From assembly GCF_007786445.1 (NCBI RefSeq), contig NZ_VNJI01000011.1, forward strand, positions 1 to 64,000: a DNA stretch of 64,000 bases. Reading direction: 5' to 3'. The DNA is from Paenibacillus cremeus (GTDB lineage: Bacteria; Bacillota; Bacilli; Paenibacillales; NBRC-103111). Position 1 is the stretch's first letter; every line of letters begins with the position of its first letter. Below the pieces are notes generated by a model. That model ran no database searches, was not told the origin of the DNA, and worked only from the letters and a program-made list of their open reading frames with translations. The position numbers and the translations under genes were made by a program. Positions 1-8,675 of this stretch are shown piece by piece.

Positions 1-40
1 GTTGGCCTAAGTGTTTGTTGGTGATACCTATATAAGCGAT

Positions 41-80
41 AAAAAAATGCAGTCCCTTATGTGTGGGAGCTGCATTTTTA
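41..80. terminator. Bidirectional rho-independent terminator
   Basis: The arms ATGCAG-TCCC and GGGA-GCTGCAT pair around an 8-base loop with one bulge. They are flanked by A-runs on the left and T-runs on the right, so the hairpin can stop transcription from both sides. It lies just downstream of the last leftward gene of the window. Confidence 0.75.
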
Positions 81-111
81 TTTGGTATTAAATATATGTA
101 TCTTTAAGTGT

Positions 112-297
112 TCATTTAGCCATCTTATGTTTCTTACCTGTCAATGCTTCTAAGCATAATGCCTTAAATTGAGCTTGCCTCTCTGTCGGAAATTTAGCAA
201 AGACCTCTTCTGGGTCATTTCCTAAAAATTCTCCAGTGTATTTATCAACGAATGAAATTGTAATAATAAGCTCCTCATCTTCCTTCAATGGCATCAC
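112..297 (-). CDS. Small acidic hypothetical protein (61 aa)
   Basis: Not recognised. It is a charged, soluble protein with no membrane segment or cysteine pair. It starts 3 bases after the stop of the RecU-like gene, behind a GAGGTGATG-like ribosome site in the end of that gene, so it is probably translationally coupled. It is the last gene before the terminator at 41-80. Confidence 0.6.
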   Translation of the reverse strand: MMPLKEDEELIITISFVDKYTGEFLGNDPEEVFAKFPTERQAQFKALCLEALTGKKHKMAK

Positions 298-300
298 CTC

Positions 301-915
301 TCACACTACAACAATACGCTCAACCGGATTGTCCTTATCACAGTATTTTTTAATGGCTTCATCAATCATAATCCGAACATGATAATGATAATTTTTCTTC
401 TTCAAATAGTTCTTCAACTCAATCCCAATCTCTTCGCATATGTCTAAGGAGATACTGCTTTTGTTTACTTTACTTTTATATGTATGACTGCTCTTACCTT
501 GTGCTGTATGTTGGTATTTAACGAAGTCTTGGATATGTACAAAATATGTTTTGTTGTCGTATTCCCTAAAGTTAAATAGAAATCCGCTAATTGTATTTTC
601 ATATGTAGACGCTTCTAACAGGTTGTCGATTTGATGCTGCTTAATAATTTTCTCATCAAAACTAACCGATTTATTTCCGGTTGACTTAAGCTCTAAGGTC
701 AATAGGTAGCCTTGATCGAATAGCAAGCAGTCATATTTATTCTTAGTTACACGAACCCTTGCTCTCAAATCTGGAGGGATAAATGTATCCTTAATTCTTA
801 AAAAGAACATTTTAGGTTTCATGCTTTTAACACTTTGTTCAAGGGATTCCTCGAATCCTTTGCCTTCGTTCTTTCCCAACCTAACACCCCTTCCCCATTG
901 ACTTGTCTGCTTCAA
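301..915 (-). CDS. RecU-like Holliday junction resolvase
   Basis: Predicted to cleave four-way DNA junctions formed during phage recombination and replication. About residues 60-135 match the RecU core: an aspartate in KYDCLLFD, the LELKST strand (E-x-K), then a phenylalanine-rich turn and the KQHQIDNL helix that corresponds to the RecU HQI region. The length (204 aa) is normal for RecU (about 200 aa). The gene follows a small coiled-coil gene that it overlaps by 35 b. Other PD-(D/E)XK nucleases could give a similar pattern, but the Q/H helix after the E-x-K strand favours RecU. Confidence 0.72.
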   Translation of the reverse strand: MKQTSQWGRGVRLGKNEGKGFEESLEQSVKSMKPKMFFLRIKDTFIPPDLRARVRVTKNKYDCLLFDQGYLLTLELKSTGNKSVSFDEKIIKQHQIDNLLEASTYENTISGFLFNFREYDNKTYFVHIQDFVKYQHTAQGKSSHTYKSKVNKSSISLDICEEIGIELKNYLKKKNYHYHVRIMIDEAIKKYCDKDNPVERIVVV

Positions 916-1066
916 TTTGACTTTGTAACTCTCTCATGCCATTCTTCAAACCAACGACCCAACCTTTTAATATGGCATTTTCATCTTTTAGTTTTTTATT
1001 TTCTTCTTCTAAATGTTGAGTCCATTTCTTCAAACGTATGTAATTTTTGAACACTTCATCATTCAC
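881..1066 (-). CDS. Small coiled-coil protein
   Basis: A 61-aa protein with a central heptad-rich helix (roughly residues 15-50, many L/E/K), so a dimeric coiled coil is likely. It overlaps the upstream zinc-finger gene by 4 b (ATGA) and runs into the RecU-like start. Function unknown. Confidence 0.55.
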   Translation of the reverse strand: MNDEVFKNYIRLKKWTQHLEEENKKLKDENAILKGWVVGLKNGMRELQSQIEADKSMGKGC

Positions 1067-1251
1067 TTTTCATCCTCCTCTCCTGCTGTAAATAGTTCGG
1101 CATCGACTAATGTTGGCAGACATTCTTTATGGCATATCTCATCTTGACATTTATAGACCAGTTCTAATTCATATATCCCCTGACCACAGGCTGCACAATG
1201 AGCTTTAATAGGTTGTTGTTGTGAGTCTCCTCTAGTATCAAATCGATCCAT
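1063..1251 (-). CDS. Small zinc-finger-like protein
   Basis: 62 aa with a C-x2-C, C-x4-C,H-x2-C arrangement (HCAACG then CQDEICHKEC), which suggests one or two bound zinc ions. The tail is acidic. It lies between DNA polymerase and resolvase genes in the same operon, so a role in replication or transcription control is possible but not shown. Confidence 0.6.
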   Translation of the reverse strand: MDRFDTRGDSQQQPIKAHCAACGQGIYELELVYKCQDEICHKECLPTLVDAELFTAGEEDEK

Positions 1252-1545
1252 CTAGTTACCTCCCATACGCTTAGTTGTTTTGTTCCCATTTGATCCAATA
1301 GCAGAAACGAATTCAGATGTGCTATTGTTCAGGCTATAATGCTGCCTCCATGGAAACTTATTTGTTGATAAATATTTAATATGCGTTTTATGTATATTTT
1401 GTTCTTTAATATATGTATTTAACGACTCTTCACCACGGAACACCATTTGAAGTGGCGTATTGTCTGAGGTGATATATTGGAGATACCAACGTTGCTGTTT
1501 AGGTTGAGTTGCGTTTTTTCTTGGTCTACCTTTTAGAGTTTGCAT
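1252..1545 (-). CDS. Hypothetical protein, basic N-terminus (97 aa)
   Basis: Starts behind a strong AAGGAGGAATAAAAT ribosome site 18 b after the DNA polymerase stop. The N-terminal 20 residues are basic (GRPRKNATQPKQQR), reminiscent of an AT-hook-like tail, followed by a compact mixed domain. Not recognised. It ends exactly at the start of the zinc-finger gene. Confidence 0.55.
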   Translation of the reverse strand: MQTLKGRPRKNATQPKQQRWYLQYITSDNTPLQMVFRGEESLNTYIKEQNIHKTHIKYLSTNKFPWRQHYSLNNSTSEFVSAIGSNGNKTTKRMGGN

Positions 1546-1563
1546 ATTTTATTCCTCCTTGAG

Positions 1564-4500
1564 TTATTTGAGTTTTCTTTCCCTTTTCCATACTTCTAAT
1601 GTCTTAATTTGATCAACAACAAATTGTGCGCCACTCTTTTTCGCCCTAACAACAATGTTTGAGCCTTTTTTGAGAATATCTTGATATTCAGCATACTGCT
1701 TTGCAAACACCATTCCTTCGATCATCTTATCTGGGGTCAGCAATTCTATATAAGCCATTGTAAGTCCATTCTTTTGTTTTTTACGTTTAATAGATGTAAT
1801 TGTACCAATTGGAACGCATATCTGACCTTCTTCATATTCGTCAAACGGTTTAAAAAAGTGAGATACACTATCAAATGGATTTCCATTGATGAAAATTGAC
1901 AATGTTTCATATTCATACATTTCGGGTGAGTCCATGTATTTTTCTCTGTAATCATTTATGTATTTTTCTCTTTTGACTCTCGCTTGCTCATTGTGTAATA
2001 CCTTTCTTCCATCATTGTACAATTCAAGCAATCTGTTTTTGTCGATTATATTCTCGTGGCCTTTCATAAAATCGAGTTCAAATAACTTACTTTTCGTCGG
2101 AATAGTTAACACTGGTTTATACTGAGATATTGGATAGAGCGTTTCAGCATATGATAATAGCAATTCATCTTTGTTCATTCCAAAGCAGCCACTTTTAATT
2201 AAGGCAATGATTGTTGCAGAATCTAGCTTGCATCTCTCAACGAAATTCAGCAATGATGTAAACTCTCCATTGTTTCTCTCGTTGATAATTTGCTCTACTG
2301 CTTTTTCGCCTACACCTTTAAGAGATTCAAGACCAAATAGGATTTCGCCATTATGAATAGTGTAAGAGCGATCAGATTTGTTAATGTTCGGAGGCGAAAC
2401 TTTAATATTCATCTTGTGACACTCTGATATATACTTGGTTGTTTGTTGATAGTCGCCAATCTCAGACGTTAGGAGTGCAGTCATAAAAGCAACCGGATGA
2501 TGATACTTTAGCCAAGCAGTAACATAAGATAGAAGTCCATAAGCTGTACTGTGCCCTGCATTAAAGGAATACGTTGATTGCGCCTCAACCAAATCCCAGA
2601 TGGACTTAATTTGTTCTCGCGTCCAATTCCTTGCAAGCAGTCCTTCTTCAAACTTGTCAAATAATTTCTTCATTGTCACTGCTTCTTTTTTCCCGATTGC
2701 TCTTCTCGCTTTATCTCTTTCATCTTCTGGAAATCCTGCAAGTTCAAACACTTTTAGAGCTTGCTCTTGATACAGCATTATTCCATTTGTAGAATTAAAA
2801 ATTGACCTTAAATCATCATGAATATATGTAATATTTTCTGGATTATTTTTATTACTTATGTATACTTTGTCCATTCCAACAGATAAGATAGCTGGTCGAT
2901 TCATTGCATTTACTGCAAAAACGTCATAGACGCTATCTGCCTTCATCTTCTTAAACATTTCTTGGGCTACGTATGCCTCCATTTGGAACACTCCATGTGT
3001 ATTCCCTTGTGCATATATTTCTTTGAATACTGCGCCATCTTCCAAGTCTAATTCACTAAGATCAATATCGTTCCATGTGAGATTTGCTAATTCAAGTGTT
3101 TTATCTACCACATCCATTGTTACTAGTCCAAGAAAGTCCATTTTGACGAGACCAATATCATCCATGGCATTGTGCATCTCAATTTGCATCATAATGTTGC
3201 CATTTTTGTTGAGCATCAATGGAGCATATTCAACAACAGGATTTGGTGCAATAATTACAGCAGAAGCATGACATCCAACTGATTTAGGTAAATTCTGAAG
3301 ATATTTAGAGTACTCAAAAAGCAACGGATACTGCCTTTCATATGATTGAAGTTCATCGGACTTCTCTAAGGCTCTTTCGATAGTCATTTTTTCTTGTGCA
3401 TCATCAGGTATCAGTTTCGATATTTTATCTCTAATATCATACGGAATTTTATAAGTTCCTTCTTCGTCAAATATTTTACCTAAGTCACGGATACAAACTT
3501 TAGGAGAGAGTGAATTAAAAGTTGCCACTTGTGCAATGCTTTCTTGTCCAAACAACTCCGATGCAATCTCTAGAGCCTCTTGTCTACGTAATTGGCTCAT
3601 GTCTAAGTCATAATCCGCTGCTGAACCTTTTCTCCCTTTGTTCGCAAATCGAGAAAAATCCAAATCCCATTTGATGCTGTCAATTTCAGTTACACCTATT
3701 GCATATAGTGTGAGGGAGTTCCCTCCTGATCCACGACTATAACCAAGTGGGATTTTTCTTTCCTTCATTTTGTCAACTAGTTGAGCAAGCATTATAAAGT
3801 AACTACAATAACCGAGATAATCTAATACCTCAAACTCTTTTTCTAGCCTCTCTTTGTACAATTTCTTTTGTTCAGGAGAAAATTTATTCCATCCTCGTTT
3901 CATCCAGCCAGTCCGAACGAGATGTTGCAAGTATTTTTGTTCTGACTCGAACATATCTGGAATTTTAATTTTTGGCATCAATTCTCGATGAAGTTGAATT
4001 TCAAGGTTACACTGTGATGCAATCTCGTCAGATGTGTCAATGCCAATCTCGACTGCTTCATGTCCGATCTGTTTATCCATTACACTATGTATTGTATCAA
4101 TATCTGTTTGCCAACAGCCTTCGTATGTCTCTCCAACTTCTCTGTCTTGAGAAATCTGAATGAACTTACGATGTACGTCTTTTTGTAACTCTGAACCATC
4201 ACGGATATGCGTATCGAATGTAATTGTATATTTTGTGCTTGTATCATTAGCGAGTTTCAAAAGTCTCTGATTGGCAATATTAGATGCTTCGGTGTCATGG
4301 GATTGAAGTTCAATATAAAAATTATCACCAAACACTTCTTTATATTTACCAACCCATTTTTTGGCTGATTTGTAATCTGGCACAAAATTGTAGCACTCAT
4401 CTTTTGCAAGTCCATCTGAACAACAAGAACATCTTCCACCATATAAAAGTCTGTCAATCCTAGAGCCTAAACACGCTGTCATACAAATGATGTCTTCCGA

Positions 4501-4878
4501 ATAATAGCTCATTAGATTCAAGTCCACTCTAGGCTTGCCATAGAAACCTGTGGTTGCTCCCTCGGTAACAATCTTGAACAGATTTTTTAATCCAAGGTCT
4601 GACTTGGCAAGAAGGATAAGGTGGTATCGATCAGCATCCTTCTCTTTATAGTTCATGTCTGATGTTTCGTAGACCTCACATCCAGCGATAAACTTGATTC
4701 CAAGTTTTTTTGCAGCTTTATAACCTTCAACAAATGAATGCATACTCCCATGTTCAGTGATTGCAATAGAATTAAAATTAAGATTGTACGCTTGCTCAAC
4801 CAGTTCTTTAGGTGACATTACAGCATCAAGGAGCGAATAATATGTATGGTTGTGTAAGCTTGAAAAGCGTTTACTCAA
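1564..4878 (-). CDS. dnaE: DNA polymerase III alpha subunit (DnaE type)
   Basis: Phage replicative DNA polymerase of family C. The N-terminal PHP domain is evident (SLHNHTYYS near residue 7, TEHGSM near 41). The palm carries the SRGSGGNS nucleotide-binding motif and the DYDLDM motif that supplies the catalytic aspartates, followed by R-R. A helix-hairpin-helix (SLKGVGEKAVEQI) and a C-terminal OB-fold (about residues 975-1080) follow. The length of 1104 aa is close to cellular DnaE and there is no intein or intron gap. SPbeta encodes a comparable polymerase (YorL). A LAGLIDADG gene sits immediately upstream, separated by a hairpin. It presumably works with the helicase and primase at 31-35 kb. 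Confidence 0.96.
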   Translation of the reverse strand: MSKRFSSLHNHTYYSLLDAVMSPKELVEQAYNLNFNSIAITEHGSMHSFVEGYKAAKKLGIKFIAGCEVYETSDMNYKEKDADRYHLILLAKSDLGLKNLFKIVTEGATTGFYGKPRVDLNLMSYYSEDIICMTACLGSRIDRLLYGGRCSCCSDGLAKDECYNFVPDYKSAKKWVGKYKEVFGDNFYIELQSHDTEASNIANQRLLKLANDTSTKYTITFDTHIRDGSELQKDVHRKFIQISQDREVGETYEGCWQTDIDTIHSVMDKQIGHEAVEIGIDTSDEIASQCNLEIQLHRELMPKIKIPDMFESEQKYLQHLVRTGWMKRGWNKFSPEQKKLYKERLEKEFEVLDYLGYCSYFIMLAQLVDKMKERKIPLGYSRGSGGNSLTLYAIGVTEIDSIKWDLDFSRFANKGRKGSAADYDLDMSQLRRQEALEIASELFGQESIAQVATFNSLSPKVCIRDLGKIFDEEGTYKIPYDIRDKISKLIPDDAQEKMTIERALEKSDELQSYERQYPLLFEYSKYLQNLPKSVGCHASAVIIAPNPVVEYAPLMLNKNGNIMMQIEMHNAMDDIGLVKMDFLGLVTMDVVDKTLELANLTWNDIDLSELDLEDGAVFKEIYAQGNTHGVFQMEAYVAQEMFKKMKADSVYDVFAVNAMNRPAILSVGMDKVYISNKNNPENITYIHDDLRSIFNSTNGIMLYQEQALKVFELAGFPEDERDKARRAIGKKEAVTMKKLFDKFEEGLLARNWTREQIKSIWDLVEAQSTYSFNAGHSTAYGLLSYVTAWLKYHHPVAFMTALLTSEIGDYQQTTKYISECHKMNIKVSPPNINKSDRSYTIHNGEILFGLESLKGVGEKAVEQIINERNNGEFTSLLNFVERCKLDSATIIALIKSGCFGMNKDELLLSYAETLYPISQYKPVLTIPTKSKLFELDFMKGHENIIDKNRLLELYNDGRKVLHNEQARVKREKYINDYREKYMDSPEMYEYETLSIFINGNPFDSVSHFFKPFDEYEEGQICVPIGTITSIKRKKQKNGLTMAYIELLTPDKMIEGMVFAKQYAEYQDILKKGSNIVVRAKKSGAQFVVDQIKTLEVWKRERKLK

Positions 4879-4902
4879 TGAATCAGCCTCCTTATAGAAG
4901 AA

Positions 4903-4931
4903 AAATATGGTATTGCTATCATACCATATTT
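4903..4931 (-). terminator. Hairpin between homing endonuclease and dnaE
   Basis: Perfect 10-bp stem (AAATATGGTA / TACCATATTT) with a 9-base loop. On the minus strand it is followed by TTTTTC. It can end the endonuclease message and may reduce read-through into dnaE. Confidence 0.65.
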
Positions 4932-4949
4932 AGTTTTACGTATCAATAT

Positions 4950-5894
4950 TCATTTGTTATTTTTATTCTTGCCCAAGTAATCAATCAGCATGTCACCGTC
5001 TATAATACCATTGTGATAATAATCTCTAGCCAATAGATATGGAAGCTCATTCTCGTCGCAAAATCTCCTTAGTCCGATTTTTTCATTGTTATAAGAGACC
5101 CAAAAATAAATCGCTTCTTCGGAAATTTCATTCTCTGTAATCTTTTTCTTCACCACATCTAATCCGTTTGGGATGTTTTTTAAAATGATTGTATCAACAT
5201 CTCTACTTGCTTTTGCGGTAAATCTTATGTATCTCTTATCTGATGTTTGCAGTTTACAATCAAGGTTAAAATTTCTATGTATAATATCAAGCATTTTATC
5301 AACTTCAATTTCATTATACGGAGCAACACATAACTCCCAATATGTAGGACTTCTGCTGGCATCATCTAACATCCAAATGGAAAATGAAAATTCATTCAGT
5401 CTATCCATAACGTCACAAATTGGCATATCACGAAATCTTTTTAGATCATCTAAACTCCTAGTATTGAATCTAAAAGCATCTTGAGAAATATACACCTTGT
5501 CTCCGAATGGCTTTTCTGTTGATTTGATTAGCCTAGGACTTGTATTGCAAATGTCTTTTAAAATCTCATACTTCCAATATAAATAGTCCCTTTCATCCTT
5601 CGCATGTGAGACGATAAATAGTGGTATGTATTTTTCATTTGTTATGTGACCATCGCCTAATATTGAGCCGACAATTAAATCTTCTTGCCTCGAACTCAAT
5701 TTTTTAACTTCTTTTCTAATATTTCCAGTCAATCTATGTTTTTCAACAACCCATTTTTTAATTGTTCTGACCGTTGTATTTGCTTCTTTTGCCATCTCTT
5801 GATGATTTAAGCCTTCGATTACAAATTTCTGATAACACCAATTATAGTCGTGATAAATTTCGTTTGTATAACTCGCATTGCTTTTAGTAGCCAT
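4950..5894 (-). CDS. LAGLIDADG homing endonuclease (free-standing)
   Basis: Site-specific DNA endonuclease of the two-motif LAGLIDADG type (Pfam LAGLIDADG_2-like). The motifs are IVGSILGDGHI near residue 75 and FSIWMLDDAS near residue 170; acidic residues in both can bind the catalytic metals. The first 55 residues form a helix-turn-helix (HQEMAKEANTTVRTIKKW). It is inserted between speD and dnaE, 1 b after the speD start region and 70 b before dnaE, and interrupts neither. The usual job of such genes is their own spread into related genomes. Confidence 0.9.
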   Translation of the reverse strand: MATKSNASYTNEIYHDYNWCYQKFVIEGLNHQEMAKEANTTVRTIKKWVVEKHRLTGNIRKEVKKLSSRQEDLIVGSILGDGHITNEKYIPLFIVSHAKDERDYLYWKYEILKDICNTSPRLIKSTEKPFGDKVYISQDAFRFNTRSLDDLKRFRDMPICDVMDRLNEFSFSIWMLDDASRSPTYWELCVAPYNEIEVDKMLDIIHRNFNLDCKLQTSDKRYIRFTAKASRDVDTIILKNIPNGLDVVKKKITENEISEEAIYFWVSYNNEKIGLRRFCDENELPYLLARDYYHNGIIDGDMLIDYLGKNKNNK

Positions 5895-5895
5895 T

Positions 5896-6252
5896 TTACC
5901 TAACTCCTCGAATCAATGTCTGTCTAAGAACTTCTTTCGGCTTGAATGCTTCAGTTAAATAATCAATTGCAATATCTGGATCAGCAGTCCCACAGACATA
6001 GCAAGAAATCGCTGCAAACCCTTTGGACGGATATGTATGAATCCCTATATGTGATTCCTCAAGTAGTCCTAATAATGTGACACCACTTGGACGGAACTTT
6101 TTATCGATTGTACCAACAAGAGTTGCACCACATTTCTGGATTGCAATTTTAATCGAAGCTTCTATGTATTCTAGTGAGTCCAAAATATCGAAATCTACAT
6201 TCCAAAAATCTGCACATACTTCTTTGCCTTTTGTGTTATCATGGTCGTTCAC
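5896..6252 (-). CDS. speD: S-adenosylmethionine decarboxylase proenzyme
   Basis: Predicted pyruvoyl enzyme that decarboxylates S-adenosylmethionine for spermidine synthesis. The self-cleavage motif LLEESHIGIHTYPSKGF is intact, with cleavage expected at the E-S bond, and a conserved Cys follows in CYVCG. I place the start at GTG 6252, 9-11 b after AAAGGAGAG, which gives 118 aa, like Bacillus SpeD (about 126 aa). A TTG at 6291 would add 13 residues without a good ribosome site. Some small phage SpeD-like proteins are reported to have changed substrate to arginine or ornithine, so the substrate is not certain. No spermidine synthase gene is in the window. Confidence 0.9.
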   Translation of the reverse strand: MNDHDNTKGKEVCADFWNVDFDILDSLEYIEASIKIAIQKCGATLVGTIDKKFRPSGVTLLGLLEESHIGIHTYPSKGFAAISCYVCGTADPDIAIDYLTEAFKPKEVLRQTLIRGVR

Positions 6253-6303
6253 TTTTTGCTTATCTCTCCTTTTGTATGCATTAGAATGCAAATGAAATCG
6301 TCC

Positions 6304-6483
6304 TTAATGATATCCTTCTTCTTTATGCTTCTGAGCATGATGAAGTGCTTTCAGAATATGATAATTAAATTTATCATTATACTTTTTATACTCATCACAT
6401 TTTGTGTCCACCAAACTGTCTAACATATGCGAACAAACAATAGCTCGAAAATTATGCCAGTGATATTTAATTTTATGTATCAT
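6304..6483 (-). CDS. Hypothetical protein, His/Lys-rich (59 aa)
   Basis: ATG 7-8 b after AAGGAGATAAATAA. Basic, with ten histidines scattered over 59 residues and a Cys pair too far apart for a classic finger. Lies between speD and a two-helix membrane protein. Function unknown. Confidence 0.6.
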   Translation of the reverse strand: MIHKIKYHWHNFRAIVCSHMLDSLVDTKCDEYKKYNDKFNYHILKALHHAQKHKEEGYH

Positions 6484-6505
6484 TTATTTATCTCCTTATA
6501 TGTAT

Positions 6506-6664
6506 TCAAATCCTTGATAACCAATATAGAGGCCAAAAAAATATAGCGATAAAACTCGCAGTAACTTCATTCGCACCAAATTCTTCATCTTTTGTATTGT
6601 AAAGAAAATAAATCGCAGATAACACACCAATAAGCAAATATAATAGACTTCCGAAAAGCAGCAT
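6506..6664 (-). CDS. Small two-helix membrane protein (52 aa)
   Basis: Two hydrophobic segments (about residues 1-21 and 36-51) separated by a short polar loop with KDEE. Start ATG lies behind GGAAGAGGTGATTC. Probably an inner-membrane protein; function unknown. Confidence 0.6.
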   Translation of the reverse strand: MLLFGSLLYLLIGVLSAIYFLYNTKDEEFGANEVTASFIAIFFWPLYWLSRI

Positions 6665-6680
6665 GAATCACCTCTTCCTC

Positions 6681-6887
6681 CTAAACTAAAGTTTCCTCAA
6701 TAGTTACATTTACTTCTATAATTTCCACTGATGGGATTGCTGCTTGTAACCACTTAATATCTTCTTCTTTTATATGAGTCGCAAATTGCTTTCTAAGTTG
6801 AAGATTGACGGAGCAAATATTTGAATAGCAGCTATGCACCCAAAGACTACCCACTTTTGCAATGTAATATTTTTGATTCTCCACCAT
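6681..6887 (-). CDS. Hypothetical protein (68 aa)
   Basis: Start chosen at ATG 6887 because AGGGGGTGA lies 7 b before it; a longer reading to 6971 would run through the end of the upstream zinc-finger gene in another frame. Compact alpha/beta composition, no motif recognised. Confidence 0.6.
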   Translation of the reverse strand: MVENQKYYIAKVGSLWVHSCYSNICSVNLQLRKQFATHIKEEDIKWLQAAIPSVEIIEVNVTIEETLV

Positions 6888-6922
6888 AGTAGTTTTCACC
6901 CCCTGATAAAATTGTTCCTTCT

Positions 6923-7138
6923 TTAGATTTCCCAAGTTCCATAGCTCCACTGTCCAACTTTGATATTGCAATCTTTACAGGTAACAACCTTTTCAATGAC
7001 AATGAATCTACCATCTAAGTAATATTCTTTTTCATCAAAGTTTGTTGATTCGCAGTGGTAACATTTTAAAGGCTTGCCATCTTTGGCGATGTAACCCTTA
7101 TCAATCATTTCTTTTACATATTCATCGAATGATTGCAA
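6923..7138 (-). CDS. Small zinc-ribbon protein (71 aa)
   Basis: Two C-x2-C knuckles (KCYHCES and TCKDCNI) about 27 residues apart indicate a zinc ribbon. It starts behind GGAAGGGAGGATATC. Function unknown; many such proteins occur in the early regions of Bacillales phages. Confidence 0.65.
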   Translation of the reverse strand: MQSFDEYVKEMIDKGYIAKDGKPLKCYHCESTNFDEKEYYLDGRFIVIEKVVTCKDCNIKVGQWSYGTWEI

Positions 7139-7156
7139 AGATATCCTCCCTTCCGG

Positions 7157-7315
7157 TTAATCCTCTTCAAATTTTCGTCTACCTACAATTTCCCATCCAT
7201 CTTCCATCTTAGTTACGAAAATTTCAGTGTAGCCATCATCGACCATATCTTGCACCTTTTCACCAACTCGATAATCATAACTGGTTCCATCTGTTTGTTG
7301 TTCGTAGTCAAACAT
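7157..7315 (-). CDS. Hypothetical protein (52 aa)
   Basis: Start ATG follows AGGAGTTGAAAAAA. Acidic N-terminus, then a short beta-rich region ending in basic residues. Not recognised. An ATACATA motif lies in the ribosome-site region. Confidence 0.6.
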   Translation of the reverse strand: MFDYEQQTDGTSYDYRVGEKVQDMVDDGYTEIFVTKMEDGWEIVGRRKFEED

Positions 7316-7337
7316 TTTTTTCAACTCCTATGTATTT

Positions 7338-7535
7338 TTACTTTTTAAAACTTCTTAGAATATCCATCACATTTGAAAATTTCTCATGGCTTCGCTGCAT
7401 GTATTCGCTTAATTCAATATAGTGTTCAAACAATTTTATGTGCTGATCAATCGGAATCATTGATACTCCACGCTGCTTCATCTCATTTAGATATAGGCCA
7501 TAACTTTGTATCTGCATTTCTTTTGTTGAATCCAT
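7338..7535 (-). CDS. Hypothetical helical protein (65 aa)
   Basis: Predominantly helical and charged, no known motif. It begins 19 b after the next gene's stop with a GAGGTGAGC ribosome site. Confidence 0.55.
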   Translation of the reverse strand: MDSTKEMQIQSYGLYLNEMKQRGVSMIPIDQHIKLFEHYIELSEYMQRSHEKFSNVMDILRSFKK

Positions 7536-7554
7536 TGCTCACCTCATCTTGTTT

Positions 7555-7755
7555 TCAACGTAAATCCATATACTTTACGTTCATAATAATATCGTTATTA
7601 GTTAGATATCGGTCTCCAGTTTTCTTGGCAAATTTCAATTCGGCAAAATTATCTGTATCACTCAAATCAACTGCATATAAGTGCCAATCTTCATCGAGTT
7701 TATATTCTTCTCTTCCTCGCTTCTCAAGTCGCTGCCATAGATTCAGATTTATCAC
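7555..7755 (-). CDS. Hypothetical protein (66 aa)
   Basis: Start ATG follows CAGGGGAGTGAT. Mixed alpha/beta, soluble. Not recognised. Confidence 0.55.
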   Translation of the reverse strand: MINLNLWQRLEKRGREEYKLDEDWHLYAVDLSDTDNFAELKFAKKTGDRYLTNNDIIMNVKYMDLR

Positions 7756-7769
7756 TCCCCTGATAAAAT

Positions 7770-8105
7770 CTAGTTTTCGACGGATTTTTTTACTTGAACA
7801 TCAATTGTAAGTTGTTCAGCAATCGTATTTGTAATTTCGTCTTTTAGTCTTGATGCCACTACTTTTTCAAAGTTAGTCCAGTAACTCCCCCTATCAATCG
7901 CTCTCTGTACTAAAAGATTCACATAGTTCGTTGTCATCCGTTCAATATCTCCATGATTGATAACTCGTTGAATTTCAGTTTGAACAGTCTCTACGATAAT
8001 TTTTTGAATATCTTCTTTGGTGATTCCAAGTGTATTGTGCATGTGATTTTTTACTGCATTGTACTCTGCTCGAAATTCCTTTGGTGGATTTTTCTTTTGC
8101 TCCAT
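7770..8105 (-). CDS. Hypothetical helical protein (111 aa)
   Basis: Start taken at ATG 8105, 7 b after AAGAGG; an upstream ATG at 8135 overlaps the preceding gene and lacks a good site. The sequence looks all-helical with a repeated pattern of 'I-x2-I-V-x-T' helices, similar in style to small phage scaffolding or regulatory proteins, but no family is recognised. Confidence 0.6.
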   Translation of the reverse strand: MEQKKNPPKEFRAEYNAVKNHMHNTLGITKEDIQKIIVETVQTEIQRVINHGDIERMTTNYVNLLVQRAIDRGSYWTNFEKVVASRLKDEITNTIAEQLTIDVQVKKSVEN

Positions 8106-8106
8106 T

Positions 8107-8478
8107 TTAAAACCTCTTTTCCTTTTGAGATTCAAAGTTTATCTGATAATAATTCATCAATAATCGTTCAACCTCTTGATGTGTATACTTGGAGGCAGCA
8201 TCTCTCGCACTTCTCCATACGTTGTCATTAATTTCTTTTTCCCTCAGATCAAGAACAATCTGATTCATTAATCTTTTTGCATTCTGATTTATTAATCTGT
8301 ATTCTACTGTACTAAGAGGTATTGCATCTCCAGTCTTTTCGTTAATTCCACTACATACTCTACGGTCAAATACTTCAGTTTGATGATAGTATTCGAGCCA
8401 CTTTTTAAATGCATATTCATACTTTGGCTCACTAATGAAATAATTGTAATACTCTAACTCAAACTGTTCTCGATTTAT
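8107..8478 (-). CDS. Hypothetical protein with AUA start (123 aa)
   Basis: A long, codon-like open frame with no ATG, GTG or TTG near its beginning. It opens one codon after an in-frame TGA, and the only suitable start is ATA at 8476-8478, about 6 b after AGGTGAT and overlapping the TAA of the upstream gene (ATAA). The protein is rich in Tyr, Glu and Arg and mostly helical. It ends 1 b before the next start. A -1 frameshift from the upstream gene would enter the same frame, but no good slippery heptamer is present. Confidence 0.65.
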   Translation of the reverse strand: MNREQFELEYYNYFISEPKYEYAFKKWLEYYHQTEVFDRRVCSGINEKTGDAIPLSTVEYRLINQNAKRLMNQIVLDLREKEINDNVWRSARDAASKYTHQEVERLLMNYYQINFESQKEKRF

Positions 8479-8675
8479 TTGTAATCACCTTCTCCTTGAT
8501 CAATAACCAACTCATATGTATCAATTGAATCATCTAAAATCAATGGTACTCCGTCATATAAACTCATATATCCACTATATCCTTTACTCACTGGCAAGGT
8601 TTTGGCCTGAATTTGTTCAAGAAATGTTGGTAGATAGTTGCTATTGACCTTTGATTTCTTTGAGTCTAGGTTCAC
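8475..8675 (-). CDS. Hypothetical protein (66 aa), overlapping start
   Basis: The frame is open to an ATG at 8756, but that part lies inside the upstream small gene. GTG 8675 near the end of that gene is the more likely start, although its ribosome site is weak. Acidic C-terminus. Not recognised. Confidence 0.45.
   Translation of the reverse strand: MNLDSKKSKVNSNYLPTFLEQIQAKTLPVSKGYSGYMSLYDGVPLILDDSIDTYELVIDQGEGDYK

Noticed and set aside
8475-8480. Programmed -1 frameshift joining the 66-aa and 123-aa proteins
   Set aside because: The sequence TACAAATAA is not a slippery heptamer. An AUA start behind AGGTGAT explains the frame more simply, though a frameshift is not excluded.
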